Part shown: positions 1-10,749 of the stretch, piece by piece | Numbering within the stretch: the first letter of the stretch is position 1 | Layout of the letters: each line of letters starts with the position of its first letter | Assembly (NCBI GenBank): GCA_036852015.1 | Contig: JAANDG010000359.1 | Coordinates: 1-64,000 of the forward strand | Origin: Pelodera strongyloides | Lineage: Eukaryota > Nematoda > Chromadorea > Rhabditida > Rhabditidae | Reading direction: 5' to 3' | DNA length: 64,000 bases | The notes under the pieces: generated by a model | Database searches by the model: none | Told to the model about the DNA's origin: nothing | What the model saw: only the letters and a program-made list of their open reading frames with translations | Program-made: the position numbers and the translations under genes

Positions 1-3000
1 CTGAAAAATTAGCATACTTTCTTTGTCGTAGAACCTCACTTCCAGCAGTTTTCCGTCCTCTACTGATTCTCGAGACGGGATGTAAATTGCAGCTCCTGAA
101 AGCTTTAATGTAATTCCGAGCAAGGCTTCCATAAAACACTTATACAAAGACCATGTGCACTATATATTCACAAATCCACGATTTACAGCTTACCGAACTT
201 GTGTCCCTCTTCTGGTATTGGATTGAATTCCCTGATCCCATTGGGAACGACACCCACAAACACTCCACCATCGCTCAAATGTTCCGCAATCCTTTCGACA
301 CTCTGAAATGCGGTTTGGCATGAACGTTCTTATTCATATACTCGTTTAACCTTTCCATTTATTCAAAATCTGTTGATCCGTTGGCAAGAAAGAAGCAACT
401 GCAATATGGCAGTGTCCTTCGTATTAATGAAATTAATGAATGAAAATTAATGAAAAACATTGTACCCTCTATCATTGTACCCTCTATCATTGTACCCTCT
501 ATCATTGGTAGCGAGCGGTCGTATCGGTACGCCTAGGCCTCGGGGTTTAGGGCGAAACTCTCTCGCCTGACCGAAATAACCTGAGGTTTGTTCACCGATC
601 CCAATCGTTTTCCATACTCATTTCTTCACTGTTTTCTAATTCTTTATCTCAGTATACGGAACTAGAACCAGGGTTTATGGTGAAGAGTGGCTCTGCACTG
701 AAACGCTCGCATCAGACTGGACCTCTAGAGAATTCTGTGTCAATTTCATATCAATCTGTTATCACTTCACCGCCACCAAAGTCGTCAAAGATGGCAACTT
801 CTCCCTCTGTCACACCTCCCCACATTCTTGAAATTATCAACGCGCCAGAGTTTCAGGAAACACTGAGAAGAGTGGCTTCTGAAGCTCTAAACCAGTCTCC
901 GCAGTCTAATCCCCCTGACCATTGTGAGAACTGCCAGCGCCTGGTAGAAAAAGTGTCCCAAATGGAAATTTCTTTGCAGAGACTGGTTAACCAAAACAAT
1001 ACTAGTTACCACGCACTCAGTGAAGAAAAATACTGGGTTAACAACCAAAACACGGGTCATAGCGAAAATCCGACTCTGCGCTTCATTTCTGACCTCCCCT
1101 CCCTTAAAAGTCTCCATCTCGTGACTTCAACTCTCCAATCAGCGGCCGCTTTTGTGGAGAAGCAGGATGTGTTGGTCCTTGAACAGCTGCCCGAGCAGGA
1201 CACCAAGAGCACTGAAGATAGCCCTAATGCAGAGGAAATCGCCTTCGCCCGGAGTATCTGTGATGCTGCAGGCCAAGGAGATTCTTTTGTGCGGGCCTGG
1301 AGGGTCAAATCTCACCCAGGTGCGGTTAGACCCTTCAAAATTCAGCTTAACTCACGAGCTGCTCGGGATGCTGTCCTTAAAGGCTTTGGGCATCGGTTCA
1401 AAGAGCTCCAGACCGATAAATGGCGACCAAGAAACCGAAGAGTGCAGGCGAGACGCGACATGACACGCCCAGAACTGGAGATGCACAGGAAGCTTAAAGA
1501 GTTAGTTTGGAAAAAAAACCAAGAGTTCGGTAAGACTATTTTTTATTACAACAACAACCTGGATGTCCTATTCAATAAGTATCCAAGGCCCGTGGCTCAA
1601 CAGCCTACTCAGCCTACTACTCACCAATCACAAAACCAAACGCTCGTTGGATAGGATTCCCAGGGACCTTGTGCTAGTGTTAATTTGTTCAATGAAAACC
1701 AAAACAATTTCATCTACCAAAACCCTCTGCTTTCTCTCGCCTCTCCTATCTCAACTCCATATCCATTTTGCAATCCACTTCATTTTAGTCACGTCAGCAA
1801 CATTTCAGATATCGCAGTCAAAAGTCAATCTCTTAATGTATCACGTACCTCGGTCAAAGGTCAATCCCTTAATGCCCCACAGGCAATTCATGCAATTATT
1901 AGCCAACCCATTAAAGGCACGCTAATCAACGTTAGATCGATTTCGAAATGCTCTACAATACCTGTTTTATATGAACATCTTCTCTCGAAAAATATTGATT
2001 TTTGTATCTTAGTTGAAACTTGGCTAACAGAAAAAAATCCTCCTGGTTTTTTGTCATCTCCAACCTACAATCACATCCGTCTTGACAGGCACGGTGCGAA
2101 AGGCGGCGGTTTAGCCTTTTTATATCATAATAGTCTTTCTTGTACTGAAATTAAAACAAATTCGTATTCACACAGGCAGCCTTCTACCCAAGATCCTCAC
2201 TCTACGAAGCATTTCGAAATAATTGTTTGTGATTTGAATACTCCAGATAAATGTCCTAAACGTATTATTATTTGTTACCGCCCTCCTGGCCTTGATTCCA
2301 GTGGTACCAGATTATTTGTTAATCACATCGAAAAATACCTAGTTATTAATAATACTACCCTTTTCGGGGATTTCAATTTTCCGCTTATTGATTGGTCTTC
2401 ACACACCCTTAAATCAAATTGTCCAGCTTCTGAAATTTTCCTAGACTTTTGCATCGAAAATGGTCTTTCCCAATTAGTACTAGAGCCTACAAGAATCGCA
2501 CAATCTGGAAAATCATCTGTCCTAGATTTAATACTTACAATGTCACCGCAACATTTTCTCGACGTCTCTACATCAGAAAGTCCAGTGTTTAGTGATCATT
2601 CGGCCGTCCTTTTCGAAATAAGTTGGAATAAGTCAAACAATGTACAAAATCCTAAGCAACTTTACATTGACTATAAAAAGGCCAATTATACAGCAATTAA
2701 TAATTATATTCGTAGCATACCTTGGTCGCAAATATCCTCACACTGTACTTCACTTCAGCAATTCTACGATATTTTTGTCTCTCACTGTAAAACTGCTACT
2801 GATCAGTTCTGTCCGGTTGCCAGTAGAAATGAAAGAAACCAGCATCGCATTTTCTACCCCAACAATATTAAGTCACTAGACAAAAAGAAGACTAAGCTTT
2901 GGCAAATCTTAAAAGGAAGTAATGATAAGCTGCTCAGAATTATTTACAATAAATTGCAACGGCATATAAACAAACTCAAGGAGGCGCATATTTTGAAAAA

Positions 3001-6000
3001 CAATTCCGAAAAAGCAAATTGTACTTACCGTGAAATCCATAAATTTGTCAGGCGTAAACTAAAATCAGATTCTGCTCTTCCTTCTCTTCTACATAATGAT
3101 GAGACGTATACAACAGATTATGATAAAGCAGTCCTTTTTTCAAATCAGTTCAACTCAAACTATTCCACTGACAATAATGTTATTTCCTTGCGTAGTAGAG
3201 TGCAGTTACCTAGTTATGAAACGCTCTTCAGATTTGATATGACTCATATTCAAAAAACGTTATCTCGTCTTCCCAATAAATTTTCATTCTCTTTGGAAGG
3301 TATCAATCAATTCTTTATGAAAAAAAACTGCTCTTACTATCTCACTTCCGCTTTCAATAATATTCAGCACTTCCTATTATGAAGCTTGTTTACCTAATCA
3401 ATGGAAACAGGGATTTGTCATTCCCATTTTCAAAAAGGGTTCCAAAACGAGTCCTCAAAATTACCGTCCCGTCACTTTAACTTCGCCAGTATGTCGTGTC
3501 TTAGAATCAATTATCTCAACTTCAATCCGGTTCGTTTTCAAGCGGAATTTTTGTAGTAATCAGTATGGATTTTTACAAGGAAAGAGCTGCGTAACACAAC
3601 TTCTGCAGGTTATATCTGACTGGCAGCTTGCATTAGGTAACAAAAAGTCAATTGACGTAGTCTATTTTGATTTCCGTAAAGCTTTCGATAAGGTTGTGCA
3701 TGCTAAATTACTATATAAATGCAAAAACTTTGGATTCACAAACATGCTCTTAAACTGGCTTCATGCTTTTCTCGTTGATCGTACATCATTTGTAAAAATC
3801 TCTAATTCTTTTTCCGATGGTATTGTTCCTATCTCAGGTGTCCCTCAAGGGACCGTACTAGGTCCTTTGCTCTTCCTTATCTTTATTAATGATCTACCTT
3901 CGATTATGCCTGAAAATGTAAAAATTGCAATGTTCGCTGATTATCTCAAAATTTATTCAGAGGACAAACGTGATCTACAACAAGCTATAGATGTGGTCGC
4001 CCAATGGGCTGAAGAGTGGCAGCTTCCTTTGGCTGCTGATAAACTGGCCGTTCTACATCTCGGGACAAGTAATCAACACGTGAACTACTATATTGATGGC
4101 CAGTGCATTTCACCAACGACAGTCATTCGGGACTTAGGTATTTTAATAGATGACAAGTTGACGTTTAAGAACCATATTGCAGCTAAAAGTGTCATGGCTA
4201 GTATTAGATGTAGACAATTGTTGAATGTTTTCCCATCTTTGTCCGTAGGATCCTATATTAACTTGTTTAATACGTATGTACGACCCATTCTGGAATATGG
4301 TAGTGAAATATTTAATCCAAAATACAACTGCAACCTCACCAATATATTAGAAAAACCTCTGCGGTTTTACACTAAGTTAGTCTGTAAACGTAACAATATA
4401 GCTGCCAATTCATATAAACTGAGACTTAGAGCTCTTAACACTGAACCACTATTTATTAGAAGACGCAGAATAGATGTAACTACATTTATTAAAATGATAT
4501 TTGGTCGATTTGATATGCCATACGCCAGGTATATCACTTTAAAACAATCGATTTCAAATAGACCATGCCGCCCACAACGTTATATTGTTATTAGGAGACG
4601 ATTTAATTATAAGTGCAAAAACTGGTATTTTCTTCGGGTCATAAATTTAATCAACAAACTGCCCCGGGAAATAGGTGAATTCGATAGCTGGAATAAGACA
4701 ACAAAAGATTTCGTTGATTCGTTACCAATTACATTGTTTGAAGATCCTTCGCCCATATTTTATATAAATTGAGTGAGGTACTATGCTTTAGTGTGAAAAT
4801 AGATATTGTAATGTCTGTATTATATGTATCTGTGCGTTGTGTTATTATTATTATTTTCTTATTCTTCCATCCTGCATGACTTAATAGTGTGTAATTGTGT
4901 TTGTATGTTTGTGTTCGTTTACGTGTTTATATGTTTATCAGTTCAGTTTCGTATGTTATTAATGCACACGGTCCCTTGTTAGTATGATGGTGTCCTTACC
5001 GCACCAACATCTTAGGGTACCTTTTGGTTTACGAGCTAACAGCAACTACCCCGAGAAGTTTCTACTTTGTTCCTACCACTCGTTGATCCAATAAACATTT
5101 ATTATTAAATGCGCAATTCATTCAAAACGGTTCGGCGTTCAGAGCCTGACTGCTTTACAACGATATAACAAATATGAGCAAACTAATATTCAGTACCTGT
5201 CGCAGATCCTCCTTGGAATGTAAAAATTGAAGCACAAAAATAGCGCAAGCAACGTCCACTTTTTCTGGGAGCTCAAGATGTTGGAGTGACTGGTGAAAGA
5301 AGCGTATATTTTCTCCTGAAAATGGCCTATTTGGTGGGCTAAATAATTAAAATATAAGCAATTAAACGGAGGTAAAAAGTAACGAAGAACAAATTGTTGT
5401 GTTGCCCTTTGCACATACCTTTATACGTTTCTTGTGCTTCTTTAATCATATCAGCCGACGCATCAGTGCCATACACCTTTGCAGCCCCCCATACAAGGAA
5501 CTCGTGCGAATAATGACCTAAACATAATAAACATAATATCATATCATATAATCTCAGTTGTGCCCTACTGTCAAAAGGCATTCATAATATGCTAAAATGC
5601 TGCCCGCTGGAGACAACGGGCCTTTCGCCGGATGCTACAATTATGACCACTTACACAAATCGACTAATCAATTTCCCAGTCAATTACCGAACAAGACCAA
5701 CCGTTTCCACATCCGGCATCAAGCACTTTCTTTCCTTTGATCAATGATAAGTCTTCGAGAACTCTCTTCAGCGACGGGGTGACAATGTGATCCTAGAAAA
5801 ATTACTAAGTACTGTACTAGATGTTTGGAAATTGTTTCGAAACTATCTGCTAATAATCAAAGCACGGATGAATAAGATACTACTGACTCATGAAAGTCAA
5901 AACATTCCCATAGGAACATGTAGTCAGACTGTTCGATAACAATCAATATCAACATGGACACAACATATATCTTGGTATTGAAATTGAAAACGGGGCAAGC

Positions 6001-6127
6001 CCGCATAGCAGTTGTTTTGTCGGACTGACAGGTGCACGTTTTCCTTGTGCATGATTATTTCTCAAATTACCTTGCCAATCCATTTCTCTTGTGCTTTTAA
6101 ATATTCATCTGCTGGAAATTCACTCAT
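1..6127 (-). CDS. SAM-dependent class I methyltransferase, 3' end outside window
   Basis: Six exons can be chained on the minus strand: 6071-6127, about 5693-5792, 5419-5517, 5197-5315, 194-302 and 1-95 (continuing past the window). The start MSEFPADEYLKAQEKW follows TTTTACAG directly, as expected for a trans-spliced mRNA. Exon 2 carries the SAM-binding motif I, VLDAGCGNGW; exon 3 carries the acidic post-II region VYGTDASADMI; exon 4 has VDVACAIFVLQFLHS (motif IV-like); exon 5 has LSDGGVFVGVVPN (post-motif). This is the order of a Methyltransf_11/25-type fold, so a soluble small-molecule or protein methyltransferase is inferred; the substrate is unknown. Phases agree across all junctions except exon 2/3, where the donor (GTTCGG) is weak and uncertain. 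The intron between exons 4 and 5 is about 4.9 kb because it contains a retrotransposon. Confidence 0.82.
459..507 (+). repeat. 15-bp tandem repeat (x3) in the LINE 5' leader
   Basis: The unit ATTGTACCCTCTATC occurs three times head to tail at 459-473, 474-488 and 489-503, followed by the start of a fourth. It immediately precedes the GC-richer leader of the retroelement. Tandem repeats at 5' ends are known in several LINE families and can serve as promoter monomers; here that role is only inferred. Confidence 0.8.
677..1654 (+). CDS. LINE ORF1, nucleic-acid-binding protein
   Basis: An intact 325-residue ORF. Residues about 1-75 are Ser/Thr/Pro-rich and unstructured-looking. Around residue 83 a CENC pair opens a short coiled-coil-like stretch (VEKVSQMEISLQRLVNQ). 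The C-terminal third reads like the RRM-plus-CTD arrangement of LINE ORF1 proteins: RPFKIQLNSRAARDAVLKGF, then a strongly basic helix with RRVQARRDMTRPELEMHRKL. The RRD(M/L)T-x-E-x(3)-R/HRKL signature is common in CR1-like ORF1 proteins. Such proteins bind the element's RNA and act as chaperones in the ribonucleoprotein. The ORF has no internal stop, in contrast to ORF2. Confidence 0.75.
   Translation: MVKSGSALKRSHQTGPLENSVSISYQSVITSPPPKSSKMATSPSVTPPHILEIINAPEFQETLRRVASEALNQSPQSNPPDHCENCQRLVEKVSQMEISLQRLVNQNNTSYHALSEEKYWVNNQNTGHSENPTLRFISDLPSLKSLHLVTSTLQSAAAFVEKQDVLVLEQLPEQDTKSTEDSPNAEEIAFARSICDAAGQGDSFVRAWRVKSHPGAVRPFKIQLNSRAARDAVLKGFGHRFKELQTDKWRPRNRRVQARRDMTRPELEMHRKLKELVWKKNQEFGKTIFYYNNNLDVLFNKYPRPVAQQPTQPTTHQSQNQTLVG
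1685..4772 (+). pseudogene. LINE ORF2 (endonuclease + reverse transcriptase), broken
   Basis: Two frames together cover one ORF2. The first part (1685-3382) has the APE-type endonuclease with LVETWL, FGDFNFPLIDW and the catalytic FSDHSAVL near 2589. The second (visible to 4772) has reverse transcriptase with IPIFKKGS, NYRPVTLTS, box A YFDFRKAFD, GVPQGTVLGPLLF and the CR1-type C-terminal region RRRRIDVTTF. The reading frame changes at an A run around 3320-3327: upstream sense ends there and downstream sense resumes in the next frame with LPLSIIF and YYEACLPNQW. Box C reads FADYLKIY at 3933-3956 instead of FADD, so an essential metal-binding Asp is replaced by Tyr. Both lesions predict an inactive enzyme. 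Confidence 0.85.
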
Positions 6128-7843
6128 CTGTAAAATATGATTTATATCGGATAACATTAAGACGCAAACAAGAATTGACTGCAATAATTGGTGCTAGTTG
6201 GAGCGAAAGAACACTCTTGTTACACATAAATAATCAACTCGTATTGTAAGACGTATTTCTTGCTGAAACATTTCCAAAAAACTGCTACAGTTTATTTAGT
6301 TATTTCGTCGAATAAAGGCTGAGTTACCATATTCTCAATTTGGCACACCGTGACGTATCAAAATAATGATTTACAAACAAAGCTTTTTGTACAAACTAGA
6401 GGAAGTTTAAATAAAAATCTAACATAGTAATGGGAAAGTGAAACTTTTGGCAAACACAATATACGTTAAGTTTGAAGACATTAGGTTGTATACTTCATGT
6501 TTACGCAGAAACAAAAGAACCGTGAATTGCTGTTAACAAACAAAAAGTTTGCGCATGAAACACAGATTCAACGCGGACATTTTCAATTTGTGAGAGAGTA
6601 ATGCGGAGTAGAGATCTCTTCCTAACTGGCTGGTTAACCACTCGTTACCTATAGTTGATTTTCGACCCGTTTGGCTAACAATAAGTGAAACATTACCAAC
6701 ATCATTTAACTTCGTATTAACATAATGCTGGTTCACAATTAATTGGTAGCCTTCTCTTTTCAATGCATATACTATAGTTGAAACAAAAACGTTTTTTTTA
6801 AACTTGTGTGTGGAGGTTCGTTCCATGCAGGATTACGTCGCCTTTTCCAGAGAGTTTGTTCAACATCACATAAATGCAAATTTGATGCTGACTCACTATC
6901 ACTATCAACAAAACGTTACGTGAAAGGTTTTATTTTTTAATCTATACGATTGTTTTTACCTTGAACGCTTATTACTCTATTTTACTAGTTGAATGATAAG
7001 ATTGTGCATATAATAATAACATAAACGTGAAACAATTCCATTATTCAATAGTACTGTTGTTTCCATATAAGCAATACAAATGCTGAAATATAAAAAAATT
7101 TAAACACAGAACTAGCTTTTACTTGGAATCTACTGCACAACTATCCTAGTCAGTCCTAGTTGTGATTCCGGACACTTTATTATTAGTTAGCAAATCCTTT
7201 TTTGGTGCAAACTCATTACTTTGCTGTTGTGCACTTGCAGTGTGAATTTTTGCGCAGTAGCGAATAAAAACCAGTTTTATGGGAAAATTTCTATCCAATG
7301 TTATTCGAGAATATGTATTGTGTCAGATATTCCCAAATTCTTCTTTTTGTTCTTATGCTTTAATTTACTATGTTGTGTTTCCATTATTAGCAAAGAGCTT
7401 AGTGGCGCAAGTAAACTGAACCACTTGTTTGAATTGTGTCACTCTACATTCGGTGAAACTCTTCAAGCATGGTATTCAATGCCTCTGTCTAACTAGGGTT
7501 TTGAGCTTATTCTAAGTAATTTAATAAGGAAAAATTAGAAATGCGATCGTTCGCAAGCCAAGGGAGATATTAATCTTAAACTAGTGTGTATAATTTCCTC
7601 GTAATGAACATATAACCAAAGGACGATCTGTGAGCTGCAGTAGCAACTTTTGACTGCATCCTAGAATTTCATAGCCTATCCGGTGAACAATTTGTTGTTA
7701 CGAGTATTTTTATTACACGAGAACGCTTTGTGGTTCAACTCTTTAAGACCTACATTCTTCCCGTGGTTTAATTCTCTCTCAAACTAATGTTCATAAATAA
7801 GTACTAGCAGCAATGATAAATTTGTACATTCTTTGCTACAGGA
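6128..7843. other. Intergenic region between divergent genes
   Basis: AT-rich sequence between the start of the methyltransferase (minus) and the first exon of the next plus-strand gene, so it should hold both promoters. The open stretches seen here (for example 6533-6826 minus and 7221-7496 plus) have no recognisable domain, splice context or codon pattern. No repeat or RNA gene was recognised. Confidence 0.5.
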
Positions 7844-9893
7844 ATGGGCCTGAGATGTGGAAAGGAAGAAGATTACTCAAAGCAAAAAAAGTGCAAAAGG
7901 TCGTGGCCACCCATCGAGTCACTCTACTCTCAGGTAACTTGTTTCCGAAAACAATACTTAATAAATAAAGTCATTTATAAAGTAGGTGCTACATTAAAGG
8001 ATGCTAATTGGAAGTCCATCTCGTAAACCCACGTAATGCTCGAAACAAGCGATACGCCTCAGGGTTACGTTACATGCATTATTTTGATATCAGAGCTTTC
8101 TTGAACTATGAAACACACTCGGAATTGGTACAAGGAGCATTCAATGGTATTGTTATGTGTGTATTAATTTAAAAAAAATGTCTTAACGTCAGGGACTGGT
8201 ACGAATACTTAACAAATCGCACGCAACTGTTCTGGTTGACGCGTCCGCCAAGCGATTTCGTGCGCCAACAGAGGAAATGAATACGGGTAGGGAAATGCTA
8301 TTTCTTGTGTAGTCAATACAGATTCTCGCACTACATTGGACAATATTTGGGTTGCGGCGTATCGCAGAACATTGAAACAAATCAAAAATTTACGTAAACA
8401 AAATTTACTTTTACAAAAATTAAATACTTCACATTAAACTATCAATTCAGCCGTTGCGGGATCAGGACAATCTCCAGAACATGAATATGATCTCTATAGG
8501 TACATATCAACCCCAAACTCACTGATAACGATGGAACCCGGTACGGAACGGGTGAGATGTTTGGCATTCTTATCAGCAGTTAATTCTCAATATAAATGGG
8601 TGGATAATCCATGCAAACCCAGATCTGTCTCATGCTATTTTTTTGTAAATTTGCCTTCCGTGTTTTAGCTTATGGCGCCTGGAACTGACACGGCGTACGT
8701 GACAATATTTCAAAAGAAAGAGAGAATGAATAAAATAATACGAGGAGGACAGGAAGAAGGTATTGTTACATTTAAATCTTCTGCGATAGTTTTCTGAAGC
8801 GTTTATCGATTACCCTTCTGAACAAAAAATAAGCATTTAGCACGTGTGATAGAATGCACATTTAGAATTTCTCGTTTCGTTATGTGAAAATCACCCAGTG
8901 CGAATCGGTTGTACAGTTCAAATAAACGATGGATGGATGGAAATTTTCCCGGAGAATTGTGAGTGAAAATTAATATGTAATATTCTCAACTTATATAAAA
9001 GATACGTATACCGAAAAATAAATAAAGTTAATATGACTACCTAGATGTTTGGGAGTATCGAATGGGACCAACGGTGGAAATCGAAAGCGCGTTTACTCAT
9101 GGAGTTTATGTTAAAGTGGACATAGATGAACCGCACATAGTGGCAATTCCAGTATCGGAAATGGAAGGTAGTAGTGAATATTTTGTAAATAAAAGTAAAA
9201 ATGCATATCGCAACACCCTAACTGACGGTTTTATAGTGTCAAGCAAAAAATCAACTATGATGTGCTAGCACATAAATCAATACACTTTATCACTCCTGTC
9301 ATCTGTCTGTAAAACAGTGATATATAACAGAACACCCAATTTTTATCTCATAAAAGAAACATTTATGCTTCATTTTTTTCATTCGTGATATGATATGAAA
9401 TTTGATTCAATTAGAAATCTACTATGAGTTGAATATTCTCTTTCTAATTGTTTTTAAGGTCCCTGGTTCTGTACAAACTGGTTTCACAAGATCTACTACA
9501 GAAAGTATGTGCCTCCGGGGTATTCATTTCTGCAGAAGGACATGTTAAAGTGGTACCTACCACCCTCCAAAAAGACCAAACGAAAGATATTCATTACTGT
9601 TGTGAGGACAGATGACGGTACGTTGAATTACATTTCGGGTTTTCCTTCCATGCTTATACCAACATGACTCGGCTCACGTTCGCTTAGTTAGTGAGTGTAT
9701 GTTTATTCTCATCAGACATGCCTTTTTTCAAATGATCCAAAAAGAATTGGGAATTGTTTCAGAAGGTTTATCCACATCACGGATAAGTCGAAAAGAGCTG
9801 TCCGTTCTCAGTTCTGAATTGAAGAAACGCGGAGGATTGATCATCCGAATACGAAAAGATGGAAAAATTATTCCAGATGCAATGGGAATGTAA
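7844..9893 (+). CDS. Unrecognised basic 197-residue protein, five exons
   Basis: Exons 7844-7933, 8669-8759, 9045-9167, 9459-9617 and 9763-9893 chain in phase (0,1,1,1) to one 594-nt CDS. Exon 1 follows GCTACAG and starts MGLRCGKEEDY; exon 2 begins LMAPGTDTAYVTIFQKKE; exon 3 holds MGPTVEIESAFTHGVYVKVD; exon 4 has PWFCTNWFHKIYYRKYVPPG and KKTKRKIF; exon 5 ends in KKRGGLIIRIRKDGKIIPD. There is no signal peptide or membrane segment; basic clusters suggest a nuclear or nucleic-acid-associated protein, but that is only inference. An AATAAA lies about 66 bases after the stop (9960). Exon 2 also has an ATG (8672) straight after TGTTTTAGCTT, so a shorter trans-spliced form of 166 residues is possible. 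I do not recognise the family. Confidence 0.72.
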
Positions 9894-10310
9894 TATATAA
9901 AACTCGTTATGTTGGCACAAGCCTTCGTTCCCGTTCGCCTCGGTAGTTCAGAACACATTAATAAAAAATCAAATTATTTTGTCAACTCATGTATATCTTG
10001 TAAATATTGACAAACACAAGGCAGTTGTTTATATTTATTGAACACTTTTCTAAAACAAAACAATCCAAAGTGTACTGCCATGGGGTATCGATTTTTGCCT
10101 ATACAGATGGAAAGCTTCAAAAGGATTAATTACGTTATAATATGTTATTGCAGCAAAACATCCGGAAACATTTGTGTGACGTGAAAATGAACAAACGTGG
10201 ATCGTAACTTATATGTAAACGTCAATTATGCTTATTGGTAAAGTTTTTTCAAGAATAGAAAACTAAGAAAATTATTACTGCCTTCCAAATCGTTGCATAT
10301 ATCCTTTTAT
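9894..10310. other. Short intergenic region between convergent genes
   Basis: The sequence holds the AATAAA of the plus-strand gene near 9960. Nothing else is recognisable. The minus-strand gene ends at 10311, with AATAAA overlapping its stop codon. Confidence 0.5.
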
Positions 10311-10749
10311 TTACGCAAAAGGTCGAATTTTGGATTGTTCGAAGGGGAAACCTAAATTAAAGTCTATGTAAAACAAACGAAAACGTTAATTTGTGGATGG
10401 AAAATTAGCGAAATTCTGCACTTACTTGCTGGACTGAAGTTGGACTCATCATTATTATGAAATGTAGGTCCAAAACGAAAGGAATAAAGAAATAGAAGGA
10501 GCACTGAAAAGTGAATAAGATATCATTTGTGGTGCCTTCTGCGGAATGACACGTCATGTTAAATTGAGCCCTAATGGTGTACGGTAAATGCAAAAACAAT
10601 TAGAAATCAAAGAAAGATCAATAATAAATCATACCAAAAAACGAGAAAGCTACTCCAGCCCATATACTCTTTGGAGCCGACTTCTTGAAATCGTCTTTGA
10701 TAAGATCATCTTCCTCAGTCAATAATGTGTATCCCTTCCTTTCGAACAT
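10311..10749 (-). CDS. Small single-pass membrane protein (77 aa), unrecognised
   Basis: Three exons, 10635-10749, 10426-10503 and 10311-10351, join in phase 1/1. Splice sites are good: donor GGTATGAT, acceptor TTTTCAG, donor GTAAGT, acceptor AATTTAG. The N-terminus MFERKGYTLLTEEDDLIKDD is acidic and cytosolic-looking; a hydrophobic span follows from WAGVAFSFF into VLLLFLYSF (about residues 30-47); the tail FGPTFHNNDESNFSP would face the other side if type II. The last exon ends KIRPFA and the stop overlaps AATAAA, so the 3' UTR must be very short. The gene is convergent with the 7844-9893 gene. The family is not recognised. The exons are too short for an ORF scan to find the protein, and a longer protein using other exons cannot be excluded. 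Confidence 0.6.

Larger units (their letters stand above)
459..5117 (+). mobile_element. CR1/Jockey-like non-LTR retrotransposon, degenerate
   Basis: A two-ORF LINE lies in the opposite orientation inside an intron of the methyltransferase gene. ORF1 (677-1654) and ORF2 (1685-4772) are separated by 30 bases. ORF2 has an apurinic endonuclease followed by reverse transcriptase, with no visible RNase H or LTRs, which is the CR1/Jockey layout. The 5' leader has a 15-bp unit repeated three times and the 3' UTR ends in a short AT-rich stretch near 5112-5117. The octamer ATTCAAAA occurs on both sides (about 361-368 and 5116-5123) and could be a target-site duplication, but that would place the 5' end near 369, so the left boundary is uncertain. 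The copy carries a frameshift and a substituted catalytic residue, so it is almost certainly dead. Confidence 0.85.

Noticed and set aside
887..1463. Other open frames overlapping LINE ORF1
   Set aside because: They are alternative-frame shadows of ORF1, which has the recognisable LINE sequence.
361..5123. ATTCAAAA flanking octamers as proof of the LINE target-site duplication
   Set aside because: The left copy lies about 100 bases before the recognisable element leader and the motif is AT-rich, so chance is plausible; kept only as a possibility.
10405..10599. Single 64-codon minus frame as a membrane protein
   Set aside because: The frame reads through a TTTTCAG acceptor and a GTAAGT donor. 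The spliced three-exon model explains the signals better and joins in phase.
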